Assembly: GCA_028583415.1 (NCBI GenBank)
Contig: CM053268.1
Coordinates: forward strand, 21,623,923 to 21,687,922
Source of the DNA: Protea cynaroides
Lineage: Eukaryota; Streptophyta; Magnoliopsida; Proteales; Proteaceae
Length of the DNA stretch: 64,000 bases
Direction of reading: 5' to 3'
In this document: in pieces, positions 1-14,600 of the stretch
Numbering within the stretch: position 1 is the stretch's first letter
Layout: each line of letters starts with the position of its first letter
Made by a program: the position numbers and the translations under genes
Notes under the pieces: model-generated
What the model saw: the letters and a program-made list of their open reading frames with translations, nothing else
Database searches by the model: none
What the model was told of the DNA's origin: nothing

Positions 1-714
1 AAGTGGACCCCACTAGGCTGTCTATGATTTTTGCTCATCTTAACCTTTGATTCTTTATTTTAGTAATTTAGAAATCTAATTAAAGTGGGCCTCATACTAC
101 TGCCCACAATTTAGGCATTTTTTTAGTATTTTAATAATTAAAAACTACGCAAAAATGAACTCCACTTGCCGTGCACAACTTTAGTAGTCCTTAACTTTAT
201 TATTTAAATTAGTCCTTAACTTTATTATTTAAATTATTTAAATAGAATTCATTATCTAAACAACACCAAGGTGTGCTAAACAGCACCTAATTTCTAAATG
301 TCACCTAATCTCACAATACTTTACCAAAATGAAAGTCAATTTAAAAATCTGGGGCATTATATTTTACCATAGTATGACATGAGGGGAGCGTAATGCTGCA
401 GATGAAACTGAAGTCAAGGGTGCAAACTGGTGCTCTCATCTGACCATACAGCTGACATCAGCAGTGGTGGTATGGCCAAAATCTAGCTCTTGGGTCAAGG
501 CTTGTAACATTCAACATGGAATTAAATATGTTCAAATTTGTTCTAATGGTATTTTGATTAAACTTTTCTGAACTAAAATATAAATCTGGTTTCCTTGACC
601 CATTTTTGTAGCAGTTTCTGGTAGTTTGATGTGATGCAACATTCTAAAGATGCTTCTTTTGGTGTTGTGGTGATTGGTGTCATATTTAGATTGTTCTGAT
701 CCACCCCACCCCCA

Positions 715-745
<31 letters not shown>

Positions 746-2560
746 ATCTCATGGCTTTGCTGCCACAGTGCCACTTATGGCTGGCTCCACTAACTGGACA
801 GGGGCCATTTAGCAGGGGCATACATTGCTGCTGGCCATGGTAAGATGGCTCTTGGAAAATTTAGCAGCAGGCCTAGTTTTATCCTACCCCGTTGCTTATG
901 AGGGGCAGAAATGTGATAGGAATGGCCTTATTGTTCAGAAGGGGTGTTTTGTTTTGAAGCTATACAGTTGATAACTTGATATATAGATATAGGAGTAGTA
1001 GCTCAGACAAATCCACGATGAAAGAATTTAGCTAGAGTGTATCTGATACAACATGATATCTCTCAATTTAAACAGCGGAAAAAACTCTGGCTGTATATTT
1101 CCTTCAGCTTTACTGAGAGTTGGGTGGGAAGAATTGGACATTATTAATCCTGACTGGAAGTGTTTCAGACTCTCGAAGATGGTCCCTATTTAAAAAAGCA
1201 TGTAGGCAAGTAGAGCATCTGTCAGTTTTTAGGAGGCCTCAACTTTGATTTTGAGCTGGCTGAGTGCATTTACTAAGTGAATGAGCTTCTGTGTAATTAA
1301 TTAATATTTATTGACTTTACTCCTCTGGTCTAGTGAGGAAAGCTATCAGAGCTTTATGGTGCAGCCAAATCCCTAATAATCTTTTTTTTTTTTTTTTTTT
1401 CTAATGATAGCTAATAACAGGAGTGGTGGAATGAACTGTAGGGGGTAAAATTTCTTTGAAAGCTATCCGCTCTCAACTGCTGATAAGGACAAGGCAGACA
1501 AGTTGAAATTTGGTCATTATTGTACATTGTGCCATACTCATGAGATATCCTCAGAATTTTTTTTAATAAATATGTTGATATTTAGTTGGCACACCTGCAA
1601 TGTTTGCATAGAGGTGGGATGCACTAGTGGAAATGGTTTCATATAGCATGGTGGCTTTGTTTTGTTGGTGCTGTGGAGCTTAAGAGGTTTCACCACTTTT
1701 TAAGTAAACCCCTCTCAACTAAACAATATGATTTTTTTCCTATTCACTATATCAAATTGGAAACTGCTTAAAAGCTTCTTCATGACATCAGTGAATGCAA
1801 TAGGAGAAATAGGACCAAATTGGGGACCTAAAATCCATTCAATAGGAGACCTTTTTGGTTACCTGGAAGGTACCCAAGCAGCTAGAGATAAAAATATCTG
1901 CAAATTCAACTAATCTGAACACATGGTGTAATGACATTGTTTTATCCATTTTCTTTTGCGTGGATTAATCTAATCGTTCCATCTTCTGTAGAAGAAACCT
2001 ACCTAAATTTATGATGCAATGGCCTTTGTAATTGAGTAAAATTTTCATTCCCACCCTTTACTGGACATTTGCCTCAAGGGCTCTTCCCAATTATTTGGGT
2101 TTGGCCATATGAATCCTGTCCCACCATTCCACTCTATTTAAGGCTTTATCTATTATCAAGTTTCACATTGTAAGCACTCATATCTTTTCTCAACATTTCA
2201 ACTTGTTATTTGTGACTTTCCCCTTGCCTGAACAACTCTAATTTGCACCATGTCTCTTCTCACTGTTGCATTTGTTGATTTTTGTTTCAAATGGTTGGGC
2301 CATTTCAAATTCTCCATCCTAACTGGCAGGAGAAATATCTTCCAGGTTTATTGCTGTAATCATACCTATAAATGACTTAAAAAGTTCTAAAGTCAAGACA
2401 AGATTAGGGCTAAATTTAAGTCCCACTTAATGTTGTTTACTCCCAATGATATATTTACTGTCTTTATCACAGGAATAAAGAAGAAGAGAGAAAAACACTT
2501 GATATGTTCAGCCATTGAGATATTTCCTCTCTTGTCATGTATCTATTTTTTTTCTTGTAG
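1..2560 (+). other. Intron of the GTG/COLD1 gene, no gene seen
   Basis: AT-rich sequence that must be intronic, because family exons lie both to its right and, by inference, beyond the left edge. It holds a poly-C/poly-A run at about 702-746 and a poly-T run at about 1380-1400. I recognise no transposon or coding segment here. Confidence 0.6.
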
Positions 2561-2690
2561 GGAGATTGATGAAACAGAAGTTAAAGCCTTGGAAAGACAA
2601 TTAATGCAGTCTATAGAGTCTTGTATTGCAAAGAAAAAGAAAATCATTCTTTCTCAAATGGAGATGGAACGTATTCAAGAATCGGAAGAG
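2561..2690 (+). CDS. GTG/COLD1 exon (first in window)
   Basis: The exon follows a pyrimidine-rich tract and TTCTTGTAG and ends at GAAGAG|GTATTA. It enters with one base of a split codon and encodes 43 full codons, starting EIDETEVKALERQLMQSIES and ending ERIQESEE, a charged cytosolic-loop segment. The part of the protein before it must be encoded beyond the left edge: I could not find the preceding family motif in bases 1-2560. Confidence 0.93.
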
Positions 2691-5600
2691 GTATTATTCT
2701 CGTTATAAATATGTTATAATTTATTGCTTGCCAGAGGTTTGAACTCTTATTTTATTGATGTAATTTTGGACTTTCATTGTCAATCTTTACCTGGTTCTGG
2801 GATTGAATGTTCAATTGATTTAGTTTTGCTTTGTGAGGCATGTATGATTGCATTTCCCATTATTTTCCACTGGTTCCAGAGTTGAATCTTGCATTTTCTC
2901 ATTATTTTCCACTAATTTCGGAGTTGAATATGGAGATGTGAAAGGTCAATCATGGCTCCCAAACTTAAAAAGAGGTAGAACCATGAGGAACCTGGACTTT
3001 AGCCTTGGGTAGGTTAGTCCCAAGGTATAACTGAAGGTGCTCAACACAAAGCAGCTTTGTACAGGTTGTTTTATCAAGCTCTCCCTTATTTGATGCAGCT
3101 TTGTTGTGTAGGAAAAGTGGTTCTAATCCAAATAGGATTAGAATTCCTCAGTAGGACTGGAAGGCTATCCTACACTTACATGGACTGCAATAGAGGTAAC
3201 TCGGATTCAGAAAGAGAAAATGGGGCTTCACAGGACAAAATTTTGAGATGCAGAACTTAGTAAAAATTTAGAGAAATATCTATGATTTGTGGATAGGGAA
3301 ATGGGTGAACATGGCAACCATCAGAATCTGGATAGCGAACTCAAATAAATTGTGTATTTATGTATATATGTGTTCATATTAGTTGGAAATTTCACTTTTG
3401 TGCTCGTTTCAGTTTGATCCCAAAAATGAGATCTTTTGGCATTTCAGTTGTTTCTAAATGTATATAACTATACATATGAAAGATTTAATTTATATATAGC
3501 ATTTTAACTTCAATACACTACATTTATAGGATACTGCAACACATCTAAGAGATCAAATTTAACAAGAATACTTCTTAATTTTAGAGTTTGGAACAAAAAC
3601 ACAAGTTTTAAAATGTCTTACAAATCTTAGTTTTAACAATCCTATACTAAGCAAATCAACACAAATTTTAAAAATGTCATATAAACCTTAATTTTTATAA
3701 TTTTAGGCTAAACAAATCAATCATTAAAGTTGATTTTCAGTGAAAATATTGCAAATCCACTTCTGGTATTTGTTTTGGCTGAAATCACTGAAACAACTGA
3801 AACAGATTGAAATAACTGAAGTGGACTGAAATAACTGAATCACAAAAGAAAATTTTCACTAAATCAACTGTTTAGTTTGGCCTCTGAAATGAAACATTTC
3901 GGATATCTTTTGGCTTAAATGAACTAAAATTTACAACTAATGTATTCATACATTTATGTATGTTTGTGCTAAGCCAGGTGAGCAATTGGTAGTTTTTAAT
4001 TTTTAATCAATTACAAAAACGAAAATGATACATACAATATAGGGGTATTCAATTCAACTCAACAAAGCCTTATCCATATATATGCAATTAAATATATAAT
4101 GCACAAGGGAGGTAAATATAATTATAAAAACTTACAAGGATATTATCATATAATTATAAAGGGAATGGTTATCCTTGATGGCACATCTATAATGGAATCC
4201 ATGGATGTCACAATTATCTGTCATGTGGCTGGTTGGATGGGACTGGAATTTTGAGACTATACAGACCCAACACCCAAGGTTCCCTGCTCACAAGCCAAGT
4301 TTCATTCAAAACAGAGTTGGCCAAGTTGCAAAATAAAACTGGAAAAATGAAACTTATTGAAACAAATGGAAGGCTGAAAATACAAGGGGAGCATGCCAAT
4401 ACATTGGAGGATATATGATTGAATTTGAGTGAAATTTTACACGTGGGTCATCCAGATTATTTCCTAGATATTTAATTGTTGGATCTGCCACCTTACTTTT
4501 CCACATTGCACCACTAAGTTTGCAGTTAAGAGACGCCCTCTTGACTCATGCAGTCCAGGGGAACTTCTTCCAATTCTATAGGGCTCTGTTTGTTTTGACG
4601 TAATAAAATTTTATGTGTAACATTTTATATGTTTTTTTTTTCAATTTTTTTTTCAATTTTTGTTTTTCATCAAAACAAGCAGAGCCAAAATGGAAAAGTC
4701 TGTTCTTATGGCTTTTATCCGTTGCTTGAAGTGCAGAAGCAAATTCCAACTCCGATCTGCTGTGTCACCATCAGCTATGTATTTCTTATATACAGATGTT
4801 TGGCTACTTTGTTGAGGACTTGAATCCACACGACCCTTGAAACTTAAGATATGGGAATCTGCATAAAAAATGGGTATATGAGTATATGGGGACTCAACTA
4901 AATGCATCAGGAAAAGAGGTTTAATGTACCATGAAGGGTAGAGTGTATGTGCATAAAGGAAAATGTTTATAGTTTTGTAGATAAAGAATTAGGTGGTTTT
5001 TTTTGACATGGGAATGTGTAAAAGGTATAAAGCACAAGGTGACAAGTGTAGAACATCAAATGCCTATTATGTCTTACACATAAATTTATTCGTTATGGTT
5101 TTTTCTTTAAATAGTGAATCTTTATATTTTTGTAAGGGCCCTTTCTGAATTGTGGATTGGGGCTCTAATGCCCAAAATCCTAATTTGACACAGAGCAATG
5201 GAGGTCCAAAGAATGCATCCAAGTACACCCCTTCTTCTTCTAGTTTTCCTTTAACCTCTTTGCTTCAAACTGCCTTGTCCAACTCCGTGTCTTGACGTTT
5301 GACCCAGAAAAAACCATCTGTAAAGCATAAAAACACTATAATTAGTAACATTGAGAAATAAAATGTTTCTTACATCATAGACACACATGATTATGGGGCA
5401 GAATACGCACAGAAATGATTAAGGATCATACAGAACACATTTTTAAAGCATAAAAACACAATAAATCTATAATTAACAACATTAAAAAGGAAAATATTTC
5501 TTACATGAAAATTACTTAGCTAATTCCATGTTGAGTGACGGCCCGGATCGAACTCTGACTCATATTGGGGAGGAAGAGGTGCAACCGATATTATTTGGAA

Positions 5601-8600
5601 TGTATCTCTTATCCATGTACAGTAGGTAAACCAATCCATATGTTGATTATAGAAGGTTGTAAACTGGTAGTAGAAACGTGCATACTCTTCTGAAGTCGAC
5701 ATTCTCGTTTCTGGGACCCACGATGTCTCAGTTTGACTTCCATGTGATGTACTACCAGCGTCGATGTTCACCATTCTTGCTCCATTGTCTGCAGCAGAAC
5801 TCGTGCTCATTGACTCTATTTCATATGTAATCATATTAGTATCATCATCATGGAGTTGCTGCCTACCCTTCCCCTTCCCCTTCCCCTTCCCCTTCCCCTT
5901 CCGGCTATAACTCTTTTGCTGTAAGCGACCACCATGATCATCGTCTTGAGTTGTATGAGTATATCCTGCCTCCTCTGTAAAGTGCACCGGATCATATGAT
6001 TGCATACCACCACCACTACTACCAGCATCACTTCCACCACTGACCCCACCACCACCACCATTACCATCGTCATCATCATCATCATCATCATCATCACCAT
6101 TCTCCTCAGAAATAGTGTCTCCATATTTAGCACCTAACCTCGTCCTTTTGGCATCACCATTAGAGGGGGACGAAGTACTCTCATTTTGGACTTGATCTTG
6201 TATTTGTGATGGTGGTTGTGTTTCGTCCTCTTCATTTAGTTGACGAATGATGTCATCTATTAAAGGATCAGGTTTAGTAGATTGTCTATCCTCAGCAATC
6301 TCATCCATCACAAATGCTCTATCGGTGTTCTCTACCCATGCTCTAACTGGGTTATCCTCATTAAGCGCATGGGTCATGTCAAGTGGGTCGATGTAGGCTT
6401 CTATCTCATTTGGCCGCTCCAACTCCATAAATTTTTTCGTCAATCTCATGTTGTAGTGCATGTAGACCAGATTCTGAAGTTTTTGATGGCTGAGGCAGTT
6501 GCGTGGTTTAGTATGTATAAGCCCAAAAGTGTTCCAGTTCCTTTCACAACCACTTGAGGAGGCCGTTTGGGACAAAATCCGGATTGCATTCCTCCTCAAG
6601 TGTGGAGCAATTGTGCCATAGTTAAGCCACCAATCAGCTGCACAAAGAACAATATTTTCAATTAGCCACTAATTAGTTAACTAAGACACCAATCAGTTAA
6701 GACAAAAATAATAAGTCCGTTGTCTAACTTACCAAGAGCCATCTTGAATGCAGCAGCCTTAGCAACCCGATCACCAAATTCTCTCTGGCATTCACGGAAA
6801 ATTTTAATATACAGTAGTTAAATAACTCTAGCTAATCATAAAGGGTTTGTGCAACTAACATTTATGGAAAACAAAAGTGGTTTTTGTTACCTGTTCTGTG
6901 GTCAACAAGGCATTACTTGTATCTGGCTCCATTTTATTGATAACTTTTCTAACAGCTTCTATATATTTCAACTCATACCCCAATCCAGAGTTTAAATATT
7001 ATTGATCTGGGTTTAAGTAATATGCTACACATCCAGATGTAAGAAACATTAGAAATTTATAATTCAAATTCCAACCGATAAATATAAAAAGCAATAATTT
7101 AAGACTAATGGAAACCAAAGTACCTGCCATATGAATGTCTTGTAACAACATTTCTTCCCATCGGTTCTCTATAATCTTCAAATATTTTTTATTGGATGAT
7201 GGGTTCTATTCATTTAACTTATACCTTATCGTCCCTATTGCATCGACTAACAGCCCCATTGTTCGCTCCTTATCACCATCAACCAGCTTAAGTAGAACAA
7301 ATATGGACTTCATAATCTGAGTTATTTTATCAACCTTCTTTCAAAATTTTGTTGACAAGGATTTTTGTCACCTCAGTCCCTATCTTGGTTGCATGATATG
7401 TACTCGACAGCCATTCTCCTATAGTTACCATTTGGAATAACCTTGCCTTTCGCTACCCAAGGCTGTCCAAGACAACGTAGTTGGTTGCAAACCTTGTTGC
7501 TTCAGGCCTTATCAAGTCTCCTTATGTGTGCTTCCTCATTAAAGCCAATACCCAACTGTGATTGTAAATAATATTTGTCACCGTTCTTGCTTGACCAACC
7601 ACCTTAGCCACCTTGGGCAACTCTCCAATATCTTTAAACATTAAATTAACACAGTGTGCAGCACAAGGTGTCCAAAATAAGTATTGCCTCTTCAGCATAA
7701 GGGTTAGTCCAGTTTTTTTGTAATTAACAGCATTATTTGTAACAATTTGAACTACATTTTCTTCCCCAACTTCCTCAACAACTTCATCCATCAATTTGAA
7801 GATATAATGTGCATTTTTCACGTGAGCGGATGCATCCACTGATTTAAGGAAGATGGAATCCCCATCATAGTAGACAAGAAAGTTGATGATGGACAACCTT
7901 GTGGGCCCACTCCAACCATCACACATGATGGTTACTCCATACTGGGATCATTTCTGTTTGAAGGTTTCTATATAATCATTCACTTTACCCACTATGGCAT
8001 CCAAGTAAGGGCCACCAATTTGATAAGCTGTGGGGGCCGTCACACCAGGTCCACAGCGTTGTGTCTCCCTTACCATTGCCTTGAAATAGGGATCTTTGGC
8101 CTTGTGTGATGGGATAAATGTACTGTGGAATCATCTAGCGATAGACTTTCCCATTTTCTCACCTATGGACTTAGAAAGCATTGACTCCTCTATCCTCTGT
8201 TGCCCTACATCTCTTGGTTTGAAGGGCATTGAAGGAGCCATGTCATGAATTTCTGGGTTTTTTTTCCTCTTGCCTCTCACTCGATCAAACATACCTCTTA
8301 CACTGCTGGATTTATTCAATGAAGCTGGTTGCTTGCCCTTGCTTCTTTGTGTCCCACTACCACTAGCACCACTACCACCAACTCCCCGAGACATAGACCT
8401 TATTAGTTGGTCATCATTCCAACGTTTCTCTCCTGCCTCATGCCTTGATCTCCTAAGCACCTGCTAAATCTCATCTTCAGCATCCATATCGGACCCCTCA
8501 TAATCCTCTAAATTTAAGTGACTCTCATCCTCCATAAGGTTTTCTGTTATTCTCTCTGCATCATCCTTTTTCTGTTTTCCTTTTGCTTTTCCTTCAGCTA

Positions 8601-11600
8601 AGTGTTTTGCCATTGCCTTGCTCACCTCTGCTAGACATTTTGAGCACTTCTTGACATTGGCAAAACCCCCTGCCATGTGTTGCTTTTGCCGTGTCACCCC
8701 ACCACCATGATGTTCAGTGCCACAGAAATTGCACTTTGTCGTCAATCTATTGTCGTTGATTTTAGTGCAATACAACCAACCCATGTCTTTGTTCGCCATA
8801 TTCCTACACACCACATGTGTGATACGACATACGAGGTTAATATAAAATGTCAAACCTAGCAAACTATTTTCGTTTAAAAAATAATTGGATTGTTTTCAAT
8901 GATATGATGTATGATTTAAATTTTACAAGCAATGATGTGACATCTAAGATGAGAATTGAATTGAAGTGAGAATTCTAATGAAACAACAATTAACACTAGA
9001 ATCCAAGGGCAACAAACACATGCAGCAAAATGAAAATCTTCTTTACAGGTTTAAACTCTATTACTGTAGCAAAGTAATAAAAAAGAAAATCCTTTATTAA
9101 TATAATCTATAGCCTTCTTCCAAAAAAAATAAAAATAAACTATGAGTTCAAGATCATGGATGAACAAGCAAGCAATACCATCACATGAATTTATTGACCA
9201 TTATTAATTAATCATTTTACTAACCATCTTTGTTGTTTCAAATCATCACAACTTTTTATTTCTTGCAAAATCACCATGGATTAGTTACTACAGAACTCGA
9301 TGATTACCTAGATTTATTATTTCGTCAAGTCAGACTCAAAGAGGCAAGGCTTTGCCCAGAAAAACATTCTGACCTGGTTGGGCATTTAATTAATTCTCAA
9401 CTTGTCCCATTTGGATAGGTATCACTTAAAGCATTTCCTTTAAAACTTATAGGTTTTTTGGAATCTGGAAGCCATTGAATTCAACTCTCTATGGTTCAAA
9501 CTTGAAACCAGCTTCTCCTTGATCATGAGCTTTGTACAAAAAAAAAAAAAAATGCCAAAATCAAGCTTTATACATTAAAATACCGGTTTACGAGGAAACT
9601 ATCTCAATTTTTAATATAGACAGGCCCATAACTAGTTATTTCTCATATTACACCTTAATCATCATGCATAAGACAATAGAAAACAATCCCAAACAACTGC
9701 AAGTCAAGCAACAGGTTTTGCATATGCAACTTTGATTCATATACTTACATTATCCAACATTTTCCAGATTGTACGAATATGTTATAATTATTTCCACAGA
9801 TTCTAGCAATTTCTGGAGAAAAAACATAAATCCATTTCATTTACATTACCGAAGTAAATTGCTTCAACAAACACGAAACTCTAGCTCCACGGTTGAGATA
9901 AGAACCCGAGGGGGAGGGGGTAGATTAGTGGTCTACAAATTAAAAAAAATTAAAAAAAACCAAAATAATAAAAAAATCGACTTACGGTTGAGAATTTCAT
10001 CTATTTTTTTAAACAAAAAATAAAAAAAAAACTCAAAAATTACCATTGAACAGCTAAGATGGTAGATCAGTGGTCTACACATCTTATATAAGTAGTAGAA
10101 GACCAAAGGAATAAATTTTTGCAAAAAAAAAATCGAAAATTTTAATTTTTCTTCAAAAAATTCTCAAATCAAACCTCAAATCAGTGTTTAAATCCATGAT
10201 TGTAGTATGCATTCATCAAATAGGACCATACTTCACTGATTCATGGGAAAAAAGACAACACGAAAATTGAATTAATATGAAAAAAATTGAAGTTCAAAGT
10301 CATACCTTTAGGGTTTTCCGTCTGTGGAGCTTGAAGAGATGATTTTAGCTTCTAATCTTCACAAACAAAGTGTTTAATGCCTCCTTTTCAGTACTTTTAG
10401 GGCTAAGAATCAAAGCCCTATGCTATTTTGGAGAAATCCCAGAGAAAAATTAGAGTTTTAGAGAGAAGAATCAGTTTCGGCTGTTAGAAATAACGAACAA
10501 AAGTGATTTTGGCCTCTGTATCGATACTGCTCGATACATATGGGCTGTATCGATTAGTATCGAGTCGTATAGGTTCGATACTGGTCAATACATTATGTTT
10601 TTTTTTTTTTTTTTTTAAACTAATTTAAAAACTGTATCGATACAGAAGCTATGTATCGACTGTATCGAGCCGTAGCGAACCGATATGGCTCAATACGGTC
10701 GATACCCTACGGTACTCTACACTTTTTTAAAAATGGGATACGTATCGCCTTGTATAGTATCGACTAGTGTCAATACCGATACGTATCAGCCGATACACAG
10801 CGTATCGTGTCAATATTTGATTCCTTGATGGCAATAAGGTCATGGTATGCAGCAGTTCTCGGCCTCCACAGCCTCTTCTTTTCATATTTTGCCCTTTTCC
10901 AATAGCAGCAGCAGTTATTTGTTATTAGTGCTCCTGCGACGCCATTTCTTTTTTTTTTTTTTCTTCCTCTTCCTGTCCTTTCATTTCCTCCTCTTTCTTG
11001 GGGTTTCCGGCTGTTTCTAAGTATTTTGGTGTACTGGCTGCCTAGATGCATAAAGTGATTGGTCACCTTGGGTGTTCTTGGTTGCTTTTATATTTTATCT
11101 ACTTAAGGTATTATTCATAAATAAGAAAACACTCCCCCCCCCCGGCAGTTTGAGTCCAATAAAAATAGTCTAAAATTTCCAAAATGATAAAAAGTCAACT
11201 TTCCAGTTAGAACAAAAACTGGGTTTTCAATCTCGGGGCAACTTTTAATTTTAAAATGCTAGCCTTTTTTCTTCAATATAAAAATTTCATAAATCTTATT
11301 AGAGTAAAACATCACTAAAGACCAAGATTCCGCCTAAATAATCTTTTGTTTTGATGTCCAAAATTTATTTCCATTTAGAAAATTTTAAACAGCATTTGCA
11401 CTTAGCTGGTAAAGTCTATGCAAGTTCGTGCCATAGACCTGGCTTCCCATCTTTATCTACTGACCACTAACTGGCTAACTGCTGATCCGCTAGCCACTGC
11501 AGGCCTTGATGGCCATTACTCCCTTGTATGTCTCTCTCCATTGTGTTGTTTTTACCTTCTTGGTTAGACTATATCGATTTTGATGGGAGGAAACCAGATT

Positions 11601-14600
11601 TAGAGGTGACTTCTGAAGTGGCTGTGAAGTTCTCTCTCTCAACTATCAACTTTAGATATTTAGGTTTATATTTCATTATTTTTTTTTCCTGTTTATACAA
11701 TTATAACCTGATTAGTTATGTTTTTTAAGGCGTTTTACATAATTAAAATTGAAATTAGGCTTGGGTTGCAGATCTCCTTTCTTCTTCCCCTGGAATTCTT
11801 TGCTCTTAAAACATTTGTGCTTTTGTTTGCACTAGCTTACAAGACTACTTGAAATTTACTTATTCTTATTCTTAATAGTCAGAAATGAGATTCTGAAGCA
11901 CAGCTTCCCTTGTTTTTCTCTATATGTAGATATAACCTTATTTAAATTCTATTGTTGCAGAAGCAGAAGGCTAGATCTTTTTTAAAGCGTATAGTTGGAA
12001 CAGTTGTGCGTTCTGTCCAAGAGGACCAAAAGGAGCAGGGTAGCCTTTTATAAACTTAATGTGTGGTTTACATCCTTCTTGCTTCTTTTGAAATAGCTGT
12101 ACTTCTTGTCAAATTTGGCTTAGGTAACTTATTTTTGTATTTTACCTGGTTCATTTTTATATGCCAATTATGAAACTTCTTATTGTTGTTGTCGTAGTTG
12201 TTTTTAATCATCATTATTATTTTATTTGGTTTTCGGGATGAAAAATCCTTAATCCTTTACTTTATTTGCTAATTTTATGGTTCTAACCATTGCTATATTT
12301 TCTCTTTTCATTTCTATATATGATCCAAATGCTGGCAGCCCTTGTAACATATCAAAATTTGAGGATTAGATCCATTCTCATCTAAATAAAGAAATTTTTT
12401 TTTTGTTTTGTTTTGGGGGGTGGGGGTGGTGTAGTGGTAATTAACCTTATTAATCAAATTATCAAAGTACAAACTCCTTAATATGGAGGGTAGGAACTAG
12501 ATTAGTGATACATCACAGATCAGACATAAAAAGTCATGATCTACATACATAGATTCCCTAGTGACATTCCTAATGAAAAAAAAAAAAAAAAAGTTCTAGA
12601 TGGAACTTTGATTGCTAATGAATGGGTGGATGTGATCAGGAGTCGGGCAGGAAAAGACAGTATATTTAAATCTGACTTGGAGAGAAAGTATTTGACAGTG
12701 TATCTTTGGGTTATGCTTTGGAGAAGAAGGGTTTTGGAGAATGGTCTTATTACTCTGTGCTCATCAATAGATCCCCAAAAGGATATTTTCCACCTAGCAA
12801 ATGGTTGATGCAAGCGTACCATTTGTCAATATTCTATCTTCATATCATTGGCTGATGTGCTGAGTGGGTTATTAGTAGGGGTGTACTTGGATTTGAGAGG
12901 GGTTTCTTTGTTCGACATGAAATGTGGAGGTTTCCAATTTTGAATTTGCAGATGACAGCCTTTTGTTTTTTAAGACTATAGTTGGCTTGGTGTGGAATAT
13001 AGGAGACTATGGTTGGCTTGTTTCAAGTAGATTTTATTTTCTTTATGAACGTCCAGGGAGATAGGCAAGTTTCCTTGGAAAGCAGCCTTGATATGCTTTG
13101 TAGTGCTGATGTGGTGATGATCTTAAACAGAATTACTATTAATATGCCTAATTAGCTACTGTGAACATGTTAACAGATATTTCTTTGACCAGTTGTTTAG
13201 AGATTGGGGATACTTCTCCATCTTCAATCTTTGCTGTTACTGTTGGACAGACATTCAAAGGACCTTTCGGTCTGTTGTTTGGCTGATTCTCAATGGAACA
13301 CATTGTTTTTGGGAGGGGGTGGGGCGAGTTTGGTTTCGTAAAAGGGTAAAGTGGGTCACCCCTCTGATGTGGGTGAGAGACTGAAGCATCTCTTAATGAT
13401 ATATAATTTGTTAAAATATGGCTAAAGGTTTTGGGAACACATGGATGGATTAGTGCAAAGTTTTAGACAAGGGGAAGATTATAATAGGGGGTGATCTGAA
13501 TGGATATATTGGGGGAGATCGTAGAGGCTATGAAGGTCTACATGGAGGATATGGTTTTGGAGTAAGGAATGACGTGGGGACTTCAATTTTAGATTTTGCC
13601 ATAGCTTATTATTTATCCATTGTAAACACGTACTTTGAAAAGAGAGATGAGCATCTAGTTGTCTTTAAAACGGGGCATCATAGTAGCCAAATAGTTTTCT
13701 TTCTAACTAGAAAGTCCGATAGGTTTTGTCGGGATTGTAAAGTTATACCAGGGGAGAGCCTAACCACTCAACGTAGATTACTAATTATGGATATGTTTTC
13801 ATTACGTCGAACCGTAATAAAGGTCAAGTTTTTAGCCCTAGGATAAGGTGGTGGAGCTTAGAAGGAAATTCTTTGAAAGCTTTTACTGATAATGTGGTCA
13901 AACAAGGAAAGTGGGACTTTGAGAGATACTAGTACAATGTGGGATGAGATGACTGCTTGTATTAAGAAAGTTGCTAAAGATGTCCTAGATATATCGAAAG
14001 AAAAATGTCATTCCCTTAAAGAGTTTTGGTGGTGGAATGATGAGATTCGAACAGCCATTAAAGCTAAGAAAGATAGTTCGAAGATATGGCAAATGACTGA
14101 GGATATAGATGATCTAAAAAGGTATAGACTTGCTAGAAATGAAGTCAAAAAGATTGTGGGAAAAATAAGAGCAACGATGTATGGTGCGAAATGTTGGGCA
14201 GTTAAGAAGCATCATATAGATAAACTTGGTGTAGTTGAGATGAAGATGTTTAGATGGATGTGTGGTAAAATTAGGAAGGATAAGGTAAGGAATGATCGTA
14301 TTAAAGTTGATTTGGGAGTAGCGCTGATACATGATAAACTACGAGAAAACCGTTTGAGATGGTATGGCCATCTTCAACGGAGACCGTTAGATGTCTTGTA
14401 CAGAGGAGTGATTTGATTTAGATTGAAGGATCTAAAAGAACTAGGGGCCGACCTAAGATGACCGTCGGGGAGGTGGTGAAGAAAGACATGCGTAGTTCAG
14501 GTCTTGTTTCAAGTATGACATCGAACAGAACTGATTGGAGGACCAGAATCCATGTACCCATTTAATTGGGATAAGGCTTTGTTGTTGTTGTTGTAGTGCA

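Larger units (their letters stand above)
5320..10827 (-). mobile_element. hAT element 1, left end missing
   Basis: A large hAT-superfamily copy with the transposase on the - strand. Its right end, ending ATTTGATTCCTTG at 10,827, is preceded by about 320 bp rich in GTATCGATAC-like motifs. This layout is shared with the right end of the 1.2-kb element at 28,161-29,364. The left internal sequence (GCATAAAAACACTATAATTA at about 5,326) also matches that element near its left end, but the GTATCG-rich left terminus is absent, so the left boundary is approximate. The possible duplication ATGGCAAT to its right has no partner on the left. Confidence 0.8.

Noticed and set aside
5217..5240. CAAAGAATGCATCC as the left terminus of hAT element 1
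   Set aside because: It is at the expected distance, but only the first eight bases fit, no GTATCG repeats follow, and the flank does not match ATGGCAAT.
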